DNA of 42,315 nt from Marmoricola sp. (GCF_025965215.1 NZ_JAOPXI010000025.1:1-42315); one strand, 5' to 3'; shown: positions 16,249 to 25,003, numbered from the stretch's first letter. The notes: generated by a model from the sequence alone, not told the origin. Translations and numbers: made by a program.

Positions 16249-17541
16249 CTAGGCAGCCACGGACTCTTCGGCCGCGGCGTCGTCCATGACCGCGCTGCTG
16301 CGCCAGTGCAAGGGGCTGCGGGCACCCCCGAACACAGTGACCGCGATCAGGATCCCGAGCAGCGACAGCCCGCCGCCGCCGATCAGGGTCCAGCGGGCGC
16401 CGAACGTCGCGCCGACCCATCCGATGAACGGTGCGCCGATCGGCGTGCCGCCCATCACCACCATCATGTACAGCGCCATCACGCGGCCGCGCATGGCCGG
16501 ATCGACACTCAGCTGGACCGTGGTGTTCGCGGCGTTGAGCATGGTCAGCAGGCTCAGGCCGAGCAGCGGGGTGACCAGGGCGAAGGTCAGGTACGAGGGC
16601 ATCGAGCCGAGGATGATCTCGACGGTGCCGAAGGAGATGCCGGCAAGGATCACCAGGTTCGCCCGCGGCCGGCTGGTCCGGCGGGCCCCGAGCAGCGCGG
16701 CGGTGAGCGACCCGATCGCCAAGGTGGTCCCGAGCAGGCCGTACTCGCTGGGGCCCTTGTGGAAGATCTGGGTGGCCATCAGGGCCGATGTCATCTGGAA
16801 GTTCATCCCGAAAGTCCCGGCGAACGACGCCGCGACCAGGATCATCTTCAGGTCCGGCCGGGCGCGGACGTAACGGACCCCGTCGCGGATCATGCCCTTG
16901 CCGCGGGGTGCCCGCTCGACGGGAGTGAGCTCGTCGGCGCGCATCAGCCGCAGGGCGCTGATCACCGCCAGGTAGCTGGCACCGTTGAGCAGGATCACGA
17001 CCCCGGTCGCGTGGACGCCTGACCCGAGCAGGGCGATCAGGGCGCCGGCGAGCGCCGGGCCGATGACGCGGGCCAGGTTGAACGAGGCCGAGTTGAGGCT
17101 GACCGCGTTCGTCAGGGTGTCCGCGTCGACCATCTCGCTGACGAACGACTGTCGAGCAGGCGCGTCGAAGGCGGCCCCCAGGCCGAAGGAGAACGCCAGG
17201 ACGAAGACCATCCAGGTCTGCACCACCCCGGTGAGGGCGAGGACTGCCAGCAGGATCGCGACCGCTCCCATCCAGGCCTGGGTCAACTGGAGCAGCTTGC
17301 GCTTCGGCAGCCGGTCAGCCACCAGTCCGGCGTACGCGGAGAACAGCAGGATCGGCAGGAACTGGAGGCCGGTGGTCAGGCCGAGGGCGGTGCTCGCCTC
17401 GGCCGCGCTGCCGTGGTGCAGCTGGAGCACCAACCAGTCCTGCGCGACCCGCTGCATCCAGGTACCGGTGTTGGAGACCACACCTCCGAGGGCGTAGAGC
17501 CGGTAGTTGCGGATGTGCAGGGCACGGAAGGTTGGACTCAA
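16249..17541 (-). CDS. MFS transporter (MFS_3, EntS-like)
   Basis: 430 residues with about 12 membrane helices. It begins MSPTFRALHIRNYRLYALGG and has AQDWLVLQLHHGS, motif A-like GLVADRLPKRKLL, and FSFGLGAAFDAPARQSFVSEMV, all typical of the EntS/MFS_3 exporter branch. The TTG start at 17541 overlaps the TGA of the MarR gene (17540-17538), so it is translated by coupling. Efflux of a small molecule controlled by the MarR protein is the likely role. Confidence 0.9.
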   Translation of the reverse strand: MSPTFRALHIRNYRLYALGGVVSNTGTWMQRVAQDWLVLQLHHGSAAEASTALGLTTGLQFLPILLFSAYAGLVADRLPKRKLLQLTQAWMGAVAILLAVLALTGVVQTWMVFVLAFSFGLGAAFDAPARQSFVSEMVDADTLTNAVSLNSASFNLARVIGPALAGALIALLGSGVHATGVVILLNGASYLAVISALRLMRADELTPVERAPRGKGMIRDGVRYVRARPDLKMILVAASFAGTFGMNFQMTSALMATQIFHKGPSEYGLLGTTLAIGSLTAALLGARRTSRPRANLVILAGISFGTVEIILGSMPSYLTFALVTPLLGLSLLTMLNAANTTVQLSVDPAMRGRVMALYMMVVMGGTPIGAPFIGWVGATFGARWTLIGGGGLSLLGILIAVTVFGGARSPLHWRSSAVMDDAAAEESVAA

Positions 17542-17987
17542 TCTGTGGCCAATCGTTCGATCAGGGGAGCGGCGCGACGGATCAGGGCGCGCTCCTCGGC
17601 GGTGAGCTGGGAGAGCTGACGGACCAGGAAGGCGTCGCGCTGGCGCCGATCTGCGTACAGCGTCTGGCGGCCCTTCTCGGAGATCTCGATGAGGACGACG
17701 CGGCCGTCGTCGGGCGACGGGCGGCGCACGACGTACCCCTCGTCGACCAGTGCGTTGACCCGACGCGTCATCGAGGGCGGCTGCACGCGTTCCTGGGCGG
17801 CGAGCTGTCCGACGGTGCTCTCACCGTTGCGGATCAGCACACCCAGAACGCTCATGGCGCCGACGCTCAGCGGGTTCGCGGGGTCTCGTTCGCTGCGCAG
17901 GCGACGTGCGAGCCGCGCGACGCTGAGCCTGAGCTCGCTAGCCAGGCCCGCGTCGGTGCGGGCAACGGTCGCGACGGTGGGTGTCAT
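17538..17987 (-). CDS. MarR-family transcriptional regulator
   Basis: 149 residues with a winged helix: LSVGAMSVLGVLIRNGESTVGQLA, QERVQPPSMTRRVNALVDEGYVVRR, then the wing SPDDGRVVLIEISEKG. This is the MarR pattern. It is first in an operon with the MFS gene. The ATG is leaderless (TACGCT ends 7 nt before it) and an inverted repeat covers the promoter, so autorepression relieved by a ligand is likely. Confidence 0.93.
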   Translation of the reverse strand: MTPTVATVARTDAGLASELRLSVARLARRLRSERDPANPLSVGAMSVLGVLIRNGESTVGQLAAQERVQPPSMTRRVNALVDEGYVVRRPSPDDGRVVLIEISEKGRQTLYADRRQRDAFLVRQLSQLTAEERALIRRAAPLIERLATD

Positions 17988-18021
17988 GGTACTTAGCGTA
18001 ACTCTTTACCCCCGCTAAGTA
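17988..18021 (-). promoter_or_regulatory. MarR operator and leaderless promoter
   Basis: TACTTAGCG (17990-17998) and CGCTAAGTA (18013-18021) are perfect 9-bp inverted repeats with a 14-nt spacer. The -10 box TACGCT (18000-17995 on the minus strand) overlaps the proximal half-site and lies 7 nt before the MarR ATG. Confidence 0.75.
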
Positions 18022-18037
18022 TTCCGAATATTCGCCC

Positions 18038-18114
18038 GGTGGTTGAGCAGGGCCGGCACGGCCTGTGGGTTCCTGAGGAGGTTGCGCAGCAATGCTCTCG
18101 AAGGGCCCGAAACC
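18038..18114. repeat. REP-like intergenic repeat, degenerate double copy
   Basis: The stretch starts GGTGGTTGAG, contains CTGAGGAGGTTGCGCAGC and ends CGAAACC. This resembles an intergenic repeat that I recall from Nocardioides and related genomes (GGTTTCGAGAC...CCTCAACCACC, reversed). It lies between the MarR promoter and the NCS2 permease stop. Family membership is from memory. Confidence 0.4.
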
Positions 18115-18121
18115 CGGGCGA

Positions 18122-19540
18122 TCAGGTGAGCCAGCGGGTGATCGGCTCGATCGCGAAGTAGACGACGAACAGCGCGGCGATAACCCAGAGCAGGTTGTGC
18201 ACCTCCGCAGCCTTGCCCCGGACCACCTTGATCACCACATAGACGATGAAGCCTGCGCCGATGCCGACGCTGATGGAGTAGGTGAACGGCATCAGCACGA
18301 CGGTGAGGAACGCCGGGATGGCGATCTCGAGGTCGTCCCAGTCGATGCCCTTGACCTGCTGCATCATCAGGAAGCCGACGACCACCAGGGCGGGCACCGC
18401 CGCCTCGCTCGGGATCACGTCGACCAGGGCCGAGAACGGCATCGCGAGCAGGAACAGTACGCCGGTGACCACGGACGCGAGCCCGGTCCGGGCTCCTTCG
18501 CCGACCCCCGAGGCCGACTCGATGTAAGAGGTGTTCGAGGACACGCCGGCGACGCCACCGGCCGCAGCGGCGAGCGAGTCCACGATCAGGATCTGCTGGG
18601 TGTTCGGCGGGATGCCCTCCTCGTCCAGCAGCCCTGCCTCGGCGCCGATCGCGGTCATCGTGCCCATCGTGTCGAAGAAGTCCGAGAGCATCAGCGTGAA
18701 GACCAGCAGGATCGTGGTCACCGCGCCGGCCTGGCTGAACGACCCGAAGAGGTTGAAGTGCCCGAAGGTCCCGAAGTGCGGCGTGCTGATGATCTTGTCC
18801 GGCCACTTCGGCACGTTCAGTCCCCAGCCCAGCGGGTTCTTGTCGCTCTTGGCACCGATGCTGCCGATCGCCTCGACGATGATTGCCAGGATCGTCGTGC
18901 CGATGATCGAGATCAGGATCGCGCCGCGGACCTTCTTGACCCACAGCACGATCACCAGCAGCAGGCCCACGATGAAGACCAGCACAGGCCAGCCGGCGAG
19001 CTGGCCGTCAGGACCGAGCTGGACCGGCGTGCCGACACCGGAGCGGACGAAGCCCGCATCCACGAAGCCGATGAAGGTGATGAACAGGCCGATGCCGACC
19101 GAGATCGCCACCTTGAGCTGAGCCGGTACGGCGTGGAACACGGCGGTCCGGAACCCGGTCAGCACGAGGACCAGGATGATCAGGCCCTCCAGCACGATCA
19201 GGCCCATCGCGTCGGACCACGTCATCTGGGACGCGACCGAGAACGCCAGGAACGCGTTCAGCCCGAGACCGGTGGCGAGCGCGAGCGGGTAGTTCGCCAC
19301 GACGCCCATCAGGATCGTCATCACCCCTGCGACGAGCGCCGTACCGGCGGCGATCAGACCGAAGTTGTCGGCCGTGCCGCCGAGGAAGTGCCCCGAGTGA
19401 TCCTTGACCCCGCTCAGGATGATCGGGTTCAGCACGATGATGTACGCCATCGTGAAGAAGGTGACGATGCCTCCGCGGATCTCCCGACCGATGGTCGAAC
19501 CGCGCTCAGTGATCTTGAAGTAGGTGTCCACCCGCCGCAT
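18122..19540 (-). CDS. NCS2 purine permease, AzgA type
   Basis: 472 residues from ATG 19540; the upstream extension lacks family similarity. AzgA-type hallmarks are FKITERGSTIGREIRGGIVTFFTMAYIIVLNPIIL at the N-terminus, GLGLNAFLAFSVA, DFFDTMGTMTAIGAEAGLLDEEG and SNTSYIESASGVGEGARTGLASVVTG. It is a proton-coupled importer of guanine, adenine or hypoxanthine with about 13-14 membrane segments. It diverges from the DUF2530 gene. No purine-salvage gene is adjacent. Confidence 0.92.
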   Translation of the reverse strand: MRRVDTYFKITERGSTIGREIRGGIVTFFTMAYIIVLNPIILSGVKDHSGHFLGGTADNFGLIAAGTALVAGVMTILMGVVANYPLALATGLGLNAFLAFSVASQMTWSDAMGLIVLEGLIILVLVLTGFRTAVFHAVPAQLKVAISVGIGLFITFIGFVDAGFVRSGVGTPVQLGPDGQLAGWPVLVFIVGLLLVIVLWVKKVRGAILISIIGTTILAIIVEAIGSIGAKSDKNPLGWGLNVPKWPDKIISTPHFGTFGHFNLFGSFSQAGAVTTILLVFTLMLSDFFDTMGTMTAIGAEAGLLDEEGIPPNTQQILIVDSLAAAAGGVAGVSSNTSYIESASGVGEGARTGLASVVTGVLFLLAMPFSALVDVIPSEAAVPALVVVGFLMMQQVKGIDWDDLEIAIPAFLTVVLMPFTYSISVGIGAGFIVYVVIKVVRGKAAEVHNLLWVIAALFVVYFAIEPITRWLT

Positions 19541-19596
19541 CGTGGCAGAGTCGCGGCTCGCTGAACACTGGTACGCGCGTGATTTCACACAGCCGA

Positions 19597-19608
19597 TACA
19601 TTGAGCGC
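19597..19608 (+). promoter_or_regulatory. Leaderless -10 box of the DUF2530 gene
   Basis: TACATT (19597-19602) is followed by 6 nt and GTG at 19609, with no Shine-Dalgarno. Confidence 0.55.
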
Positions 19609-19884
19609 GTGTCAGACGAGCACCCCGTGGTCCACGAGTTCGGCAACCGGACCTACATCGTGGCCGATGTCGATCCGCTCGACGTCGACGGCGTGCGCAC
19701 GCTGGCGGTCGGCACGATCCTGTGGGGCATCGCGTTCCTGATGCTGCTGCCGTTCTCCGGTCGGCTACGCACCGACGGCCACCTGTGGTGGCTGTGGACG
19801 TGCGTGGCCGGCTTCGGCCTCGGCCTCGTCGGCTGGGACTACTGCCGTCGGCGGCGCAACGCCCGGCAATCAGAAGCTGGCTGA
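19609..19884 (+). CDS. DUF2530 membrane protein
   Basis: 91 residues from GTG 19609; an ATG at 19579 is open but lies upstream of the likely -10 box. Two membrane helices (VGTILWGIAFLMLLPFSG and LWWLWTCVAGFGLGLVG) are followed by the basic tail CRRRRNARQ. This is the DUF2530 layout, restricted to actinobacteria. The function is unknown. It is convergent with DUF3027 and divergent from the NCS2 permease; I recall this order in other actinobacteria. Confidence 0.82.
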   Translation: MSDEHPVVHEFGNRTYIVADVDPLDVDGVRTLAVGTILWGIAFLMLLPFSGRLRTDGHLWWLWTCVAGFGLGLVGWDYCRRRRNARQSEAG

Positions 19885-19905
19885 GTTCCTGCTGGTTCAC
19901 ACCGA

Positions 19906-19935
19906 GGTTTCGAGACGATCACCCTGATCTCCACC
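19906..19935. repeat. Short REP-like repeat remnant
   Basis: GGTTTCGAGACGATCACC, continuing to CTCCACC, lies between the convergent DUF2530 and DUF3027 genes. It matches the ends of the element at 18038-18114 read in the other direction. Confidence 0.35.
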
Positions 19936-19943
19936 CGAGGAAG

Positions 19944-20711
19944 TCAAAAGTCTTCCAGGTCCCCGCGGGAGACGGTGTCGAACACCGGGTCGGGCAGCGA
20001 CGGGGGCAGCTGCTTCTTGCGCAGCTGGGCCTCCGAGTGCGCACCGCACCCGTGCCGGAGCGAGACCACCCGGGCGTCGTCGTTGGCGAACTCGTTGGCG
20101 CACACGCCGAAGCCGGTCGCCAGCGGCCCCGAGAGCCGCACCAGGAAGCCGCACGAGTCGCAGTTCGCCGGGGCGGACTGGGCCAGCGGGACGTCGGGGC
20201 CCTGGTCGCCGCCGTACCAGCGCTGGGCGGCGAGCTGACGGCCCTCGATCGAAAGCACCCGCGGACGGCCCAGCCCGAGCTCGTCGGCGATGATCTTGAC
20301 CTGCTGGCGCTCGGCCGAGTCCAGGGTGGCGTCGTCGCCCGGGTCGCCGGTGAGGTACGTCGGCACCAGGCGCGGGTCGTCCTCGTCGACGGGCAGCAGG
20401 TCGCCGGGGCCGAAGTCACCGGGCTGGATCCGCTCCCGCCACGGGACCCACGCCGGAGCGAGGATCGCGTCGTGGCCGGGCAGGAGCACGACCTCGTCGA
20501 TCGTGACGCCGTCCTGGCCGGGCGCGTGCACGACCGTGACCGCCCAGCGCCAGCCCGGATAGCCGGTCTGGATGCAGGTGAAGTAGTGGGTGACGACACC
20601 CTCGTCCTCGGTCACGCCCTCGAGATACTCGCCGACGACACCGTCGCCGACCTGCTCGAGCAGGGCAGCCCGGGCGGCATCGACAGCGGCCACGGCAACG
20701 TCATCGGTCAT
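19944..20711 (-). CDS. DUF3027 protein
   Basis: 255 residues from ATG 20711 (GGAG 5 nt upstream; an ATG at 20714 is equally close). It matches the actinobacterial DUF3027 family: an N-terminal region with VGEYLEGVTEDEGVVTHYF, GYPGWRWAVTV and LLPGHDAILAPAWVPW, then NCDSCGFLVRL, FGVCANEF and RHGCGAHSE. The Cys/His arrangement could bind zinc. The function is not established. It is divergent from the following MFS gene with an 83-bp gap. Confidence 0.88.
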   Translation of the reverse strand: MTDDVAVAAVDAARAALLEQVGDGVVGEYLEGVTEDEGVVTHYFTCIQTGYPGWRWAVTVVHAPGQDGVTIDEVVLLPGHDAILAPAWVPWRERIQPGDFGPGDLLPVDEDDPRLVPTYLTGDPGDDATLDSAERQQVKIIADELGLGRPRVLSIEGRQLAAQRWYGGDQGPDVPLAQSAPANCDSCGFLVRLSGPLATGFGVCANEFANDDARVVSLRHGCGAHSEAQLRKKQLPPSLPDPVFDTVSRGDLEDF

Positions 20712-20794
20712 CATCACTCCGGGATTGTCCCCCATGGGTCCCCAGGATGTCGCCCCGGGCCGCGATGTGTCCGATCTCTTGGCAGGATGGGGTC

Positions 20795-22177
20795 ATGGAA
20801 CCGGAGCCGGAGGTCAGCGACCCACGTCGCGGGGACCGGTTCGCGGACGCGACCGGCCGTGGGGTCGCGGCCGGCGCCAAGGGCCTGCTCGCGGCGGGAC
20901 GAGCCACCGGTCGCGGTGCGTCGCGGTTGTTCCGCTTCGCCCGCCGGGCGGCTCGCGCCGAGGGCGCGGGCGACACCGGCCTGTCGCGGCTCATCGAGCT
21001 GCACGCCATCAATGCCGCCGGGGACGCCGCGGTCGCGATCTCGCTGGCCGGCACGCTGTTCTTCGCGAACCCGGGCGAGGCCCGGGGCTCGGTGGCCCTG
21101 TTCCTCGGCCTGACGATGCTGCCGTTCGCCGTGGTCGCACCGCTGCTCGGACCCTTCCTGGACCGGTTCAGCCACGGCCGACGCTGGGCGATCGGCGCCA
21201 CGATGGCGTTGCGGGCTTTCTTCTGCCTGATGATGGCCGACGCGGTCGCCTCGGGCTCGGTGGCGATGTACCCCTACGCGCTCGGCTGCCTGGTGGCCTC
21301 GAAGGCGTACGGCGTCACCCGCGCAGCGACGATCCCCCGACTGATGCCGGCCGACCTCACCCTGGTGAAGGCCAACAGCCGGATCTCCCTGGCCGGGGTC
21401 GTCGGAGCCGCGGTCTCGGCGCCGCTGGCCGGGATCGCCTCCACCTTCGGGTCGCAATGGGTGCTGCGCTACGGCTTCGTCGTGTTCATCGGCGCCACCG
21501 TCCTGGCGATCCTGCTCCCGGCCGCCTCGGACGCCACCGCGGGCGAGGAGGACATCGGCATCATCGGGCGCAGGACGAAGTTCCGGGTCCCCGGGAGCGT
21601 CGTGTTCGCGTTGCGGTGCAACGTCGGTCTGCGCACGGTGTCGGGCTTCCTGACGATCTACATGGCCTTCGTCCTGCGCCAGCACCCGTTCGCCGGCTGG
21701 GAGCACCGGACCACGATCCTGATGGGCCTGGTCATCGGCGCGGCCGGGCTCGGCAACACCGCGGGCATCGGCCTGGCCTCGGTCCTGCGCCGTGCCAACC
21801 CTGGCATCGTGGTAGTGATCGCGCTGATCGTGGACGCGACCGCGGCGGTGCTCGTCTCCTGCTTCTACAGCCTGGTCGCTGCGATCGCGTTCGGCCTGGC
21901 CGTGGGCATCTCCGCCTCGATCGGCAAGCTGGCCCTCGACGCCACGGTCCAGCGTGACGTGCCCGAGACCAACCGGACCTCGGCCTTCGCGCGCTCCGAG
22001 ACCCTGCTGCAGCTCGCCTGGGTGATCGGCGGCTTCGCCGGGATCGCCCTGCCGTTCAACCACCCACGGATGGGGCTGATCGTGCTGGCCTCGGTGATCG
22101 TGACGTGGACGCTCTTCGTGCTGGTACGCCGGGCCCGTCCGGCCGTGCCGGTCTCGACGGACGCGATGGCAGGCTGA
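20795..22177 (+). CDS. MFS-fold membrane protein
   Basis: 460 residues from ATG 20795 (AGGA upstream). A charged N-terminus of about 70 residues precedes about 12 membrane helices. GPFLDRFSHGRRWAIGATM resembles the MFS motif A loop, and RTVSGFLTIYMAFVLR and SIGKLALDATVQRDVPETNRTSAFARSETLLQLAWV recall VB1-type and lysophospholipid-transporter-like MFS branches. The substrate is unknown. It is divergent from DUF3027 and convergent with the cold-shock gene. Confidence 0.8.
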   Translation: MEPEPEVSDPRRGDRFADATGRGVAAGAKGLLAAGRATGRGASRLFRFARRAARAEGAGDTGLSRLIELHAINAAGDAAVAISLAGTLFFANPGEARGSVALFLGLTMLPFAVVAPLLGPFLDRFSHGRRWAIGATMALRAFFCLMMADAVASGSVAMYPYALGCLVASKAYGVTRAATIPRLMPADLTLVKANSRISLAGVVGAAVSAPLAGIASTFGSQWVLRYGFVVFIGATVLAILLPAASDATAGEEDIGIIGRRTKFRVPGSVVFALRCNVGLRTVSGFLTIYMAFVLRQHPFAGWEHRTTILMGLVIGAAGLGNTAGIGLASVLRRANPGIVVVIALIVDATAAVLVSCFYSLVAAIAFGLAVGISASIGKLALDATVQRDVPETNRTSAFARSETLLQLAWVIGGFAGIALPFNHPRMGLIVLASVIVTWTLFVLVRRARPAVPVSTDAMAG

Positions 22178-22276
22178 CTTCTCGAGCGCCGCACCGCATC
22201 TCGGCACGCTCGGTCACCAGCTCGTGCCGCGGTCCTGCTCGATGACCGACGATCAGGTCCGCTGTCGCGTCCTTGG

Positions 22277-22672
22277 TCAGAGCTCCAGCTCATCGGCGAG
22301 GGCGCGGAGCAGCTTCGCGGTCGGCGCGGCAGTCTTGCCGTCCGGGTGACGCCCGTGCCGGTAAGCCTCCTCGACACCCTCGAGCAGCTTGATCAGGTCT
22401 TCGACGATGACCGCCATGTCCTCGGGCTTGCGCCGCTGCGCGTGCCGCTGGGCGGTCGACACCGACGCCGGAGCGTCGAGCACCTTGACCTGGTGTGCCT
22501 GCTCGCCCTTGCGGCCGGAGAGGATGCCGAACTCGACACGGGTCCCGGCCTTGAGCGTGGCGATGCCCTCAGGCAACGACGACGAGCGCACGTAGACGTC
22601 CTCGCCGTCTTCGCGCGACAGGAAGCCGAAACCCTTCTCGGCGTCGTACCACTTGACCTTTCCGGTGGGCAC
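22277..22672 (-). CDS. Cold-shock domain protein with C-terminal extension
   Basis: 131 residues from GTG 22672 (AAAGG 8 nt upstream). The first 66 residues are a cold-shock OB fold with RNP1 KGFGFL and an RNP2 variant VYVRSS (usually VFVHFS). A helical tail of about 65 residues follows (EDMAVIVEDLIKLLEGVEEAYRHGRHPDG). The CSD binds single-stranded RNA or DNA. Long-tailed CspA-like proteins are common in actinobacteria and are not necessarily cold-inducible. Confidence 0.92.
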   Translation of the reverse strand: MPTGKVKWYDAEKGFGFLSREDGEDVYVRSSSLPEGIATLKAGTRVEFGILSGRKGEQAHQVKVLDAPASVSTAQRHAQRRKPEDMAVIVEDLIKLLEGVEEAYRHGRHPDGKTAAPTAKLLRALADELEL

Positions 22673-22747
22673 CAGCTCGGCCTTTCTCTCCAGTTGAATG
22701 CGAAGGCACAGCGTAGGGCAGGCGCAGACTTCGAGCGAGTCGGTTGA

Positions 22748-24187
22748 TCAGCGATAGCGCTCGGGGTCGGGCAGGAGCTCGTTCATCGAGCCTGTCCGGA
22801 AGCCGAGCGGGTCGATCTCGACGTCCTCGAAACCCGCCGCCCGGATCGCGTCGGTCACGGTGTCGTCGAGTCCGCCGATCAGGTCCCGGTCGACCTCGAG
22901 GCGTGCTCGATCACCGAGATCGCGCACCCGTACGTCGCGAGCGGTCAGCCCGAGCGCGGCGATCGCTTCCCGGGTTGCAGCCTCGGCGCGTTCGACGCGG
23001 GCCAGGCGTTCTTTGGTGACCTCGACGCCGAAGGCAATCCGCGAGCTCAGGCAGGCGGCCGCGGGCTTGTCCCAGGTGGGCAGGCCCCAGGCGCGGGAGG
23101 CGGCGCGCACCTGGGCCTTCGTGAGGCCGACATCGAGCAGCGGGGTGACCGCGCCCCGCTCGGCCGCGGCCGCGATCCCGGGCCGGAATCCGATCCGCGC
23201 ATCGTCGGCGTTTGTCCCGGTCGCGACGGCCGCAAAGCCGTGCTCGCGCGCCAGCGGACCGAGGACGTCGAGCAGCTCGGACTTGCAGAACGCGCACCGG
23301 TCGCCGGCGTTGGCGACGTACCCGGGCCGGGCCAGCTCGTCGGTCTCCGGTGTCAGGACCGTCACGCCCAGGCTGCCGGCGAAGTCCAGCGCCGACTGGC
23401 GTTCGGACAGCGGCAGCGACGGCGAGTACGCGGTGGCGGCGGCGACCTTGTCGGGGCCGAGCGCCCGGACCGCCGCAGCGAGCAGGAACGCCGAGTCCGC
23501 TCCCCCGCTGAACGCCACCATCAACGACTCCTGACGGCGCACGTGCGCCTCCAGCGCAGCGAGCCGCGACTCCAGCAGATAGCCGGCAAGCCATGCCGGG
23601 AAGGCGGTGAGGTCCTCAAGGACGACGTCGGTACCGGCGGCTTCGAGCTCCTCGCGACGGCAGCCACCGGTCAGGACCGAGACACTCAGGATGCCCGCGG
23701 CGCGGGCTCCCTCGACGTCGTGGACGTGATCGCCGACGTACATGATCGCGCCGTGCTCACGCAGCACCGCACCCTTGGCCTCACCCCAGACCCAGCCTTC
23801 GACGTGGTCGACGTCGAGCCCGAGGTGCTCGACGTGGAGCAGCGCGTTCGGCGCGTACTTGCCGGTCACCAGGACGACCTTCCCGTGCTCGGCACGCACC
23901 GCTGCCAGTGACTCGTGAACTCCCGGCAAGGTCGGCGTCGGCGGGACGGCATGCGTCGGGTAGAGCGAGCGGAAGCGGTCGGCCGCGGGCGCGAGGGCCT
24001 CCTCGGCCAGGTACGGCGCCAGCATCTGGTCCAGCGGTGGACCGAGCCTGTCGCTCATGGCAGCGGACGGGAACGCGACTCCCAGCTCGTCCCCGAGGGC
24101 GTCCAGGGTGGCGATGAAGCCGGGCACGGTGTCGATCAGGGTCATGTCGAGGTCGAACCCGATCACCAGCTTCCCAGCGTCTCCCAT
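22748..24187 (-). CDS. HAD phosphatase - LarE fusion protein
   Basis: 479 residues from ATG 24187. Residues 1-205 are a HAD-IA phosphatase (FDLDMTLIDT with D12/D14, VTGKY about 107, YVGDHVHD about 150). Residues 206-479 match LarE, the ATP-dependent sulfur transferase that makes the nickel-pincer cofactor: PP-loop FSGGADSAFL (about 227), GDRCAFCKSEL (C298, C301) and AAACLSSRI (C379). Three cysteines mark the iron-sulfur-type LarE subgroup. No larB, larC or racemase gene is in the window. TAACCT lies 7 nt before the ATG, so it is probably leaderless. A phosphatase role in cofactor maturation is speculative. Confidence 0.85.
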   Translation of the reverse strand: MGDAGKLVIGFDLDMTLIDTVPGFIATLDALGDELGVAFPSAAMSDRLGPPLDQMLAPYLAEEALAPAADRFRSLYPTHAVPPTPTLPGVHESLAAVRAEHGKVVLVTGKYAPNALLHVEHLGLDVDHVEGWVWGEAKGAVLREHGAIMYVGDHVHDVEGARAAGILSVSVLTGGCRREELEAAGTDVVLEDLTAFPAWLAGYLLESRLAALEAHVRRQESLMVAFSGGADSAFLLAAAVRALGPDKVAAATAYSPSLPLSERQSALDFAGSLGVTVLTPETDELARPGYVANAGDRCAFCKSELLDVLGPLAREHGFAAVATGTNADDARIGFRPGIAAAAERGAVTPLLDVGLTKAQVRAASRAWGLPTWDKPAAACLSSRIAFGVEVTKERLARVERAEAATREAIAALGLTARDVRVRDLGDRARLEVDRDLIGGLDDTVTDAIRAAGFEDVEIDPLGFRTGSMNELLPDPERYR

Positions 24188-24200
24188 GAGGAGAAGGTTA
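24188..24200 (-). promoter_or_regulatory. Leaderless -10 box of the HAD-LarE gene
   Basis: TAACCT (24200-24195 on the minus strand), then 7 pyrimidine-rich nt, then ATG. There is no Shine-Dalgarno. Confidence 0.55.
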
Positions 24201-24260
24201 CGGTGCTGCACGGACACCGTCGGACGCCCCGCTGCGGCCGACAGACCCGGAGGTCGGCAG

Positions 24261-24821
24261 ATGCCACAGTTGATCTACTCCTACATCGCCTCGCTGGACG
24301 GGTACGTCGAGGACGCGGCCGGCACCTTCGACTGGGCCGCGCCGGATGCCGAGGTCCACGCGTTCGTCAACGACCTGGAGCGCCCGATCGGCACCTATCT
24401 CTACGGCCGCCGGATGTATCAGACGATGCAGTACTGGGAGACCGCGAGCACCGGCGACGACGAGTCACCCGAGCACCGGGACTTCGCGGCGATCTGGCAG
24501 GCGGCGGAGAAGATCGTCTACTCGCGCACCCTCGAGGCAACGACCAGCGCTCGGACCCGCCTCGAACACGACTTCGACGTCGACGCGGTCGCCGAGCTCA
24601 AGGCGTCTGCGGAGAGCGACCTCTCCATCGGTGGCGCCGGGCTCGCCCGCGAGGCGCTCGCTGCCGGCCTGGTCGACGAGTGTCACGTGGTGCTGTGCCC
24701 GGTCGTGGTGGGCGGCGGCAAGCCGGCCCTGCCCGTCGACGTGCGGCTCCGGCTCGATCTCCTCGACGAGCACCGCTTCGAGAGCGGAGTCGTGCACCTG
24801 CACTACGCGATCCGCACCTGA
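24261..24821 (+). CDS. Dihydrofolate reductase-like protein (RibD C-terminal domain)
   Basis: 186 residues from ATG 24261, with GGAGGT 6 nt upstream. The RibD_C/DHFR-like fold shows YSYIASLDGYVED at the start, GRRMYQTMQYWE, then DLSIGGAGLAREALAAGLVDECHVVLCPVVVGGGKPALP. It is likely an NADPH-dependent reductase of unknown substrate, not riboflavin-specific since the deaminase domain is missing. It is divergent from HAD-LarE. Confidence 0.88.
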   Translation: MPQLIYSYIASLDGYVEDAAGTFDWAAPDAEVHAFVNDLERPIGTYLYGRRMYQTMQYWETASTGDDESPEHRDFAAIWQAAEKIVYSRTLEATTSARTRLEHDFDVDAVAELKASAESDLSIGGAGLAREALAAGLVDECHVVLCPVVVGGGKPALPVDVRLRLDLLDEHRFESGVVHLHYAIRT

Positions 24822-25003
24822 ACCGGTCTCGCGACGATGACGTCGGGTCCCATGCCTTTCCCATGCCCGAGCCCGTTCAGGATGCAGCGGTCCGTTGCGA
24901 TACCGGTCACGGCGACACCCCGAGCTCGTCGCCGCCGTCCACCACGCTGTCTCGACGCCCCTAACGCATGCGGCACAACCTGTTCATCGGCCTCGATGAG
25001 GGC

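Noticed and set aside
18092-19564. 490-codon plus-strand frame
   Set aside because: It is the shadow of the NCS2 permease; its composition is Asp/Arg/His-rich and has no motif.
20714-22207. 497-codon minus-strand frame
   Set aside because: It is antisense to the MFS gene, with no recognisable domain and no ribosome-binding site.
24822-25003. Search for a small gene or RNA in the gap before the GntR operon
   Set aside because: No frame with a start, ribosome-binding site and plausible composition, and no strong inverted repeat was seen.
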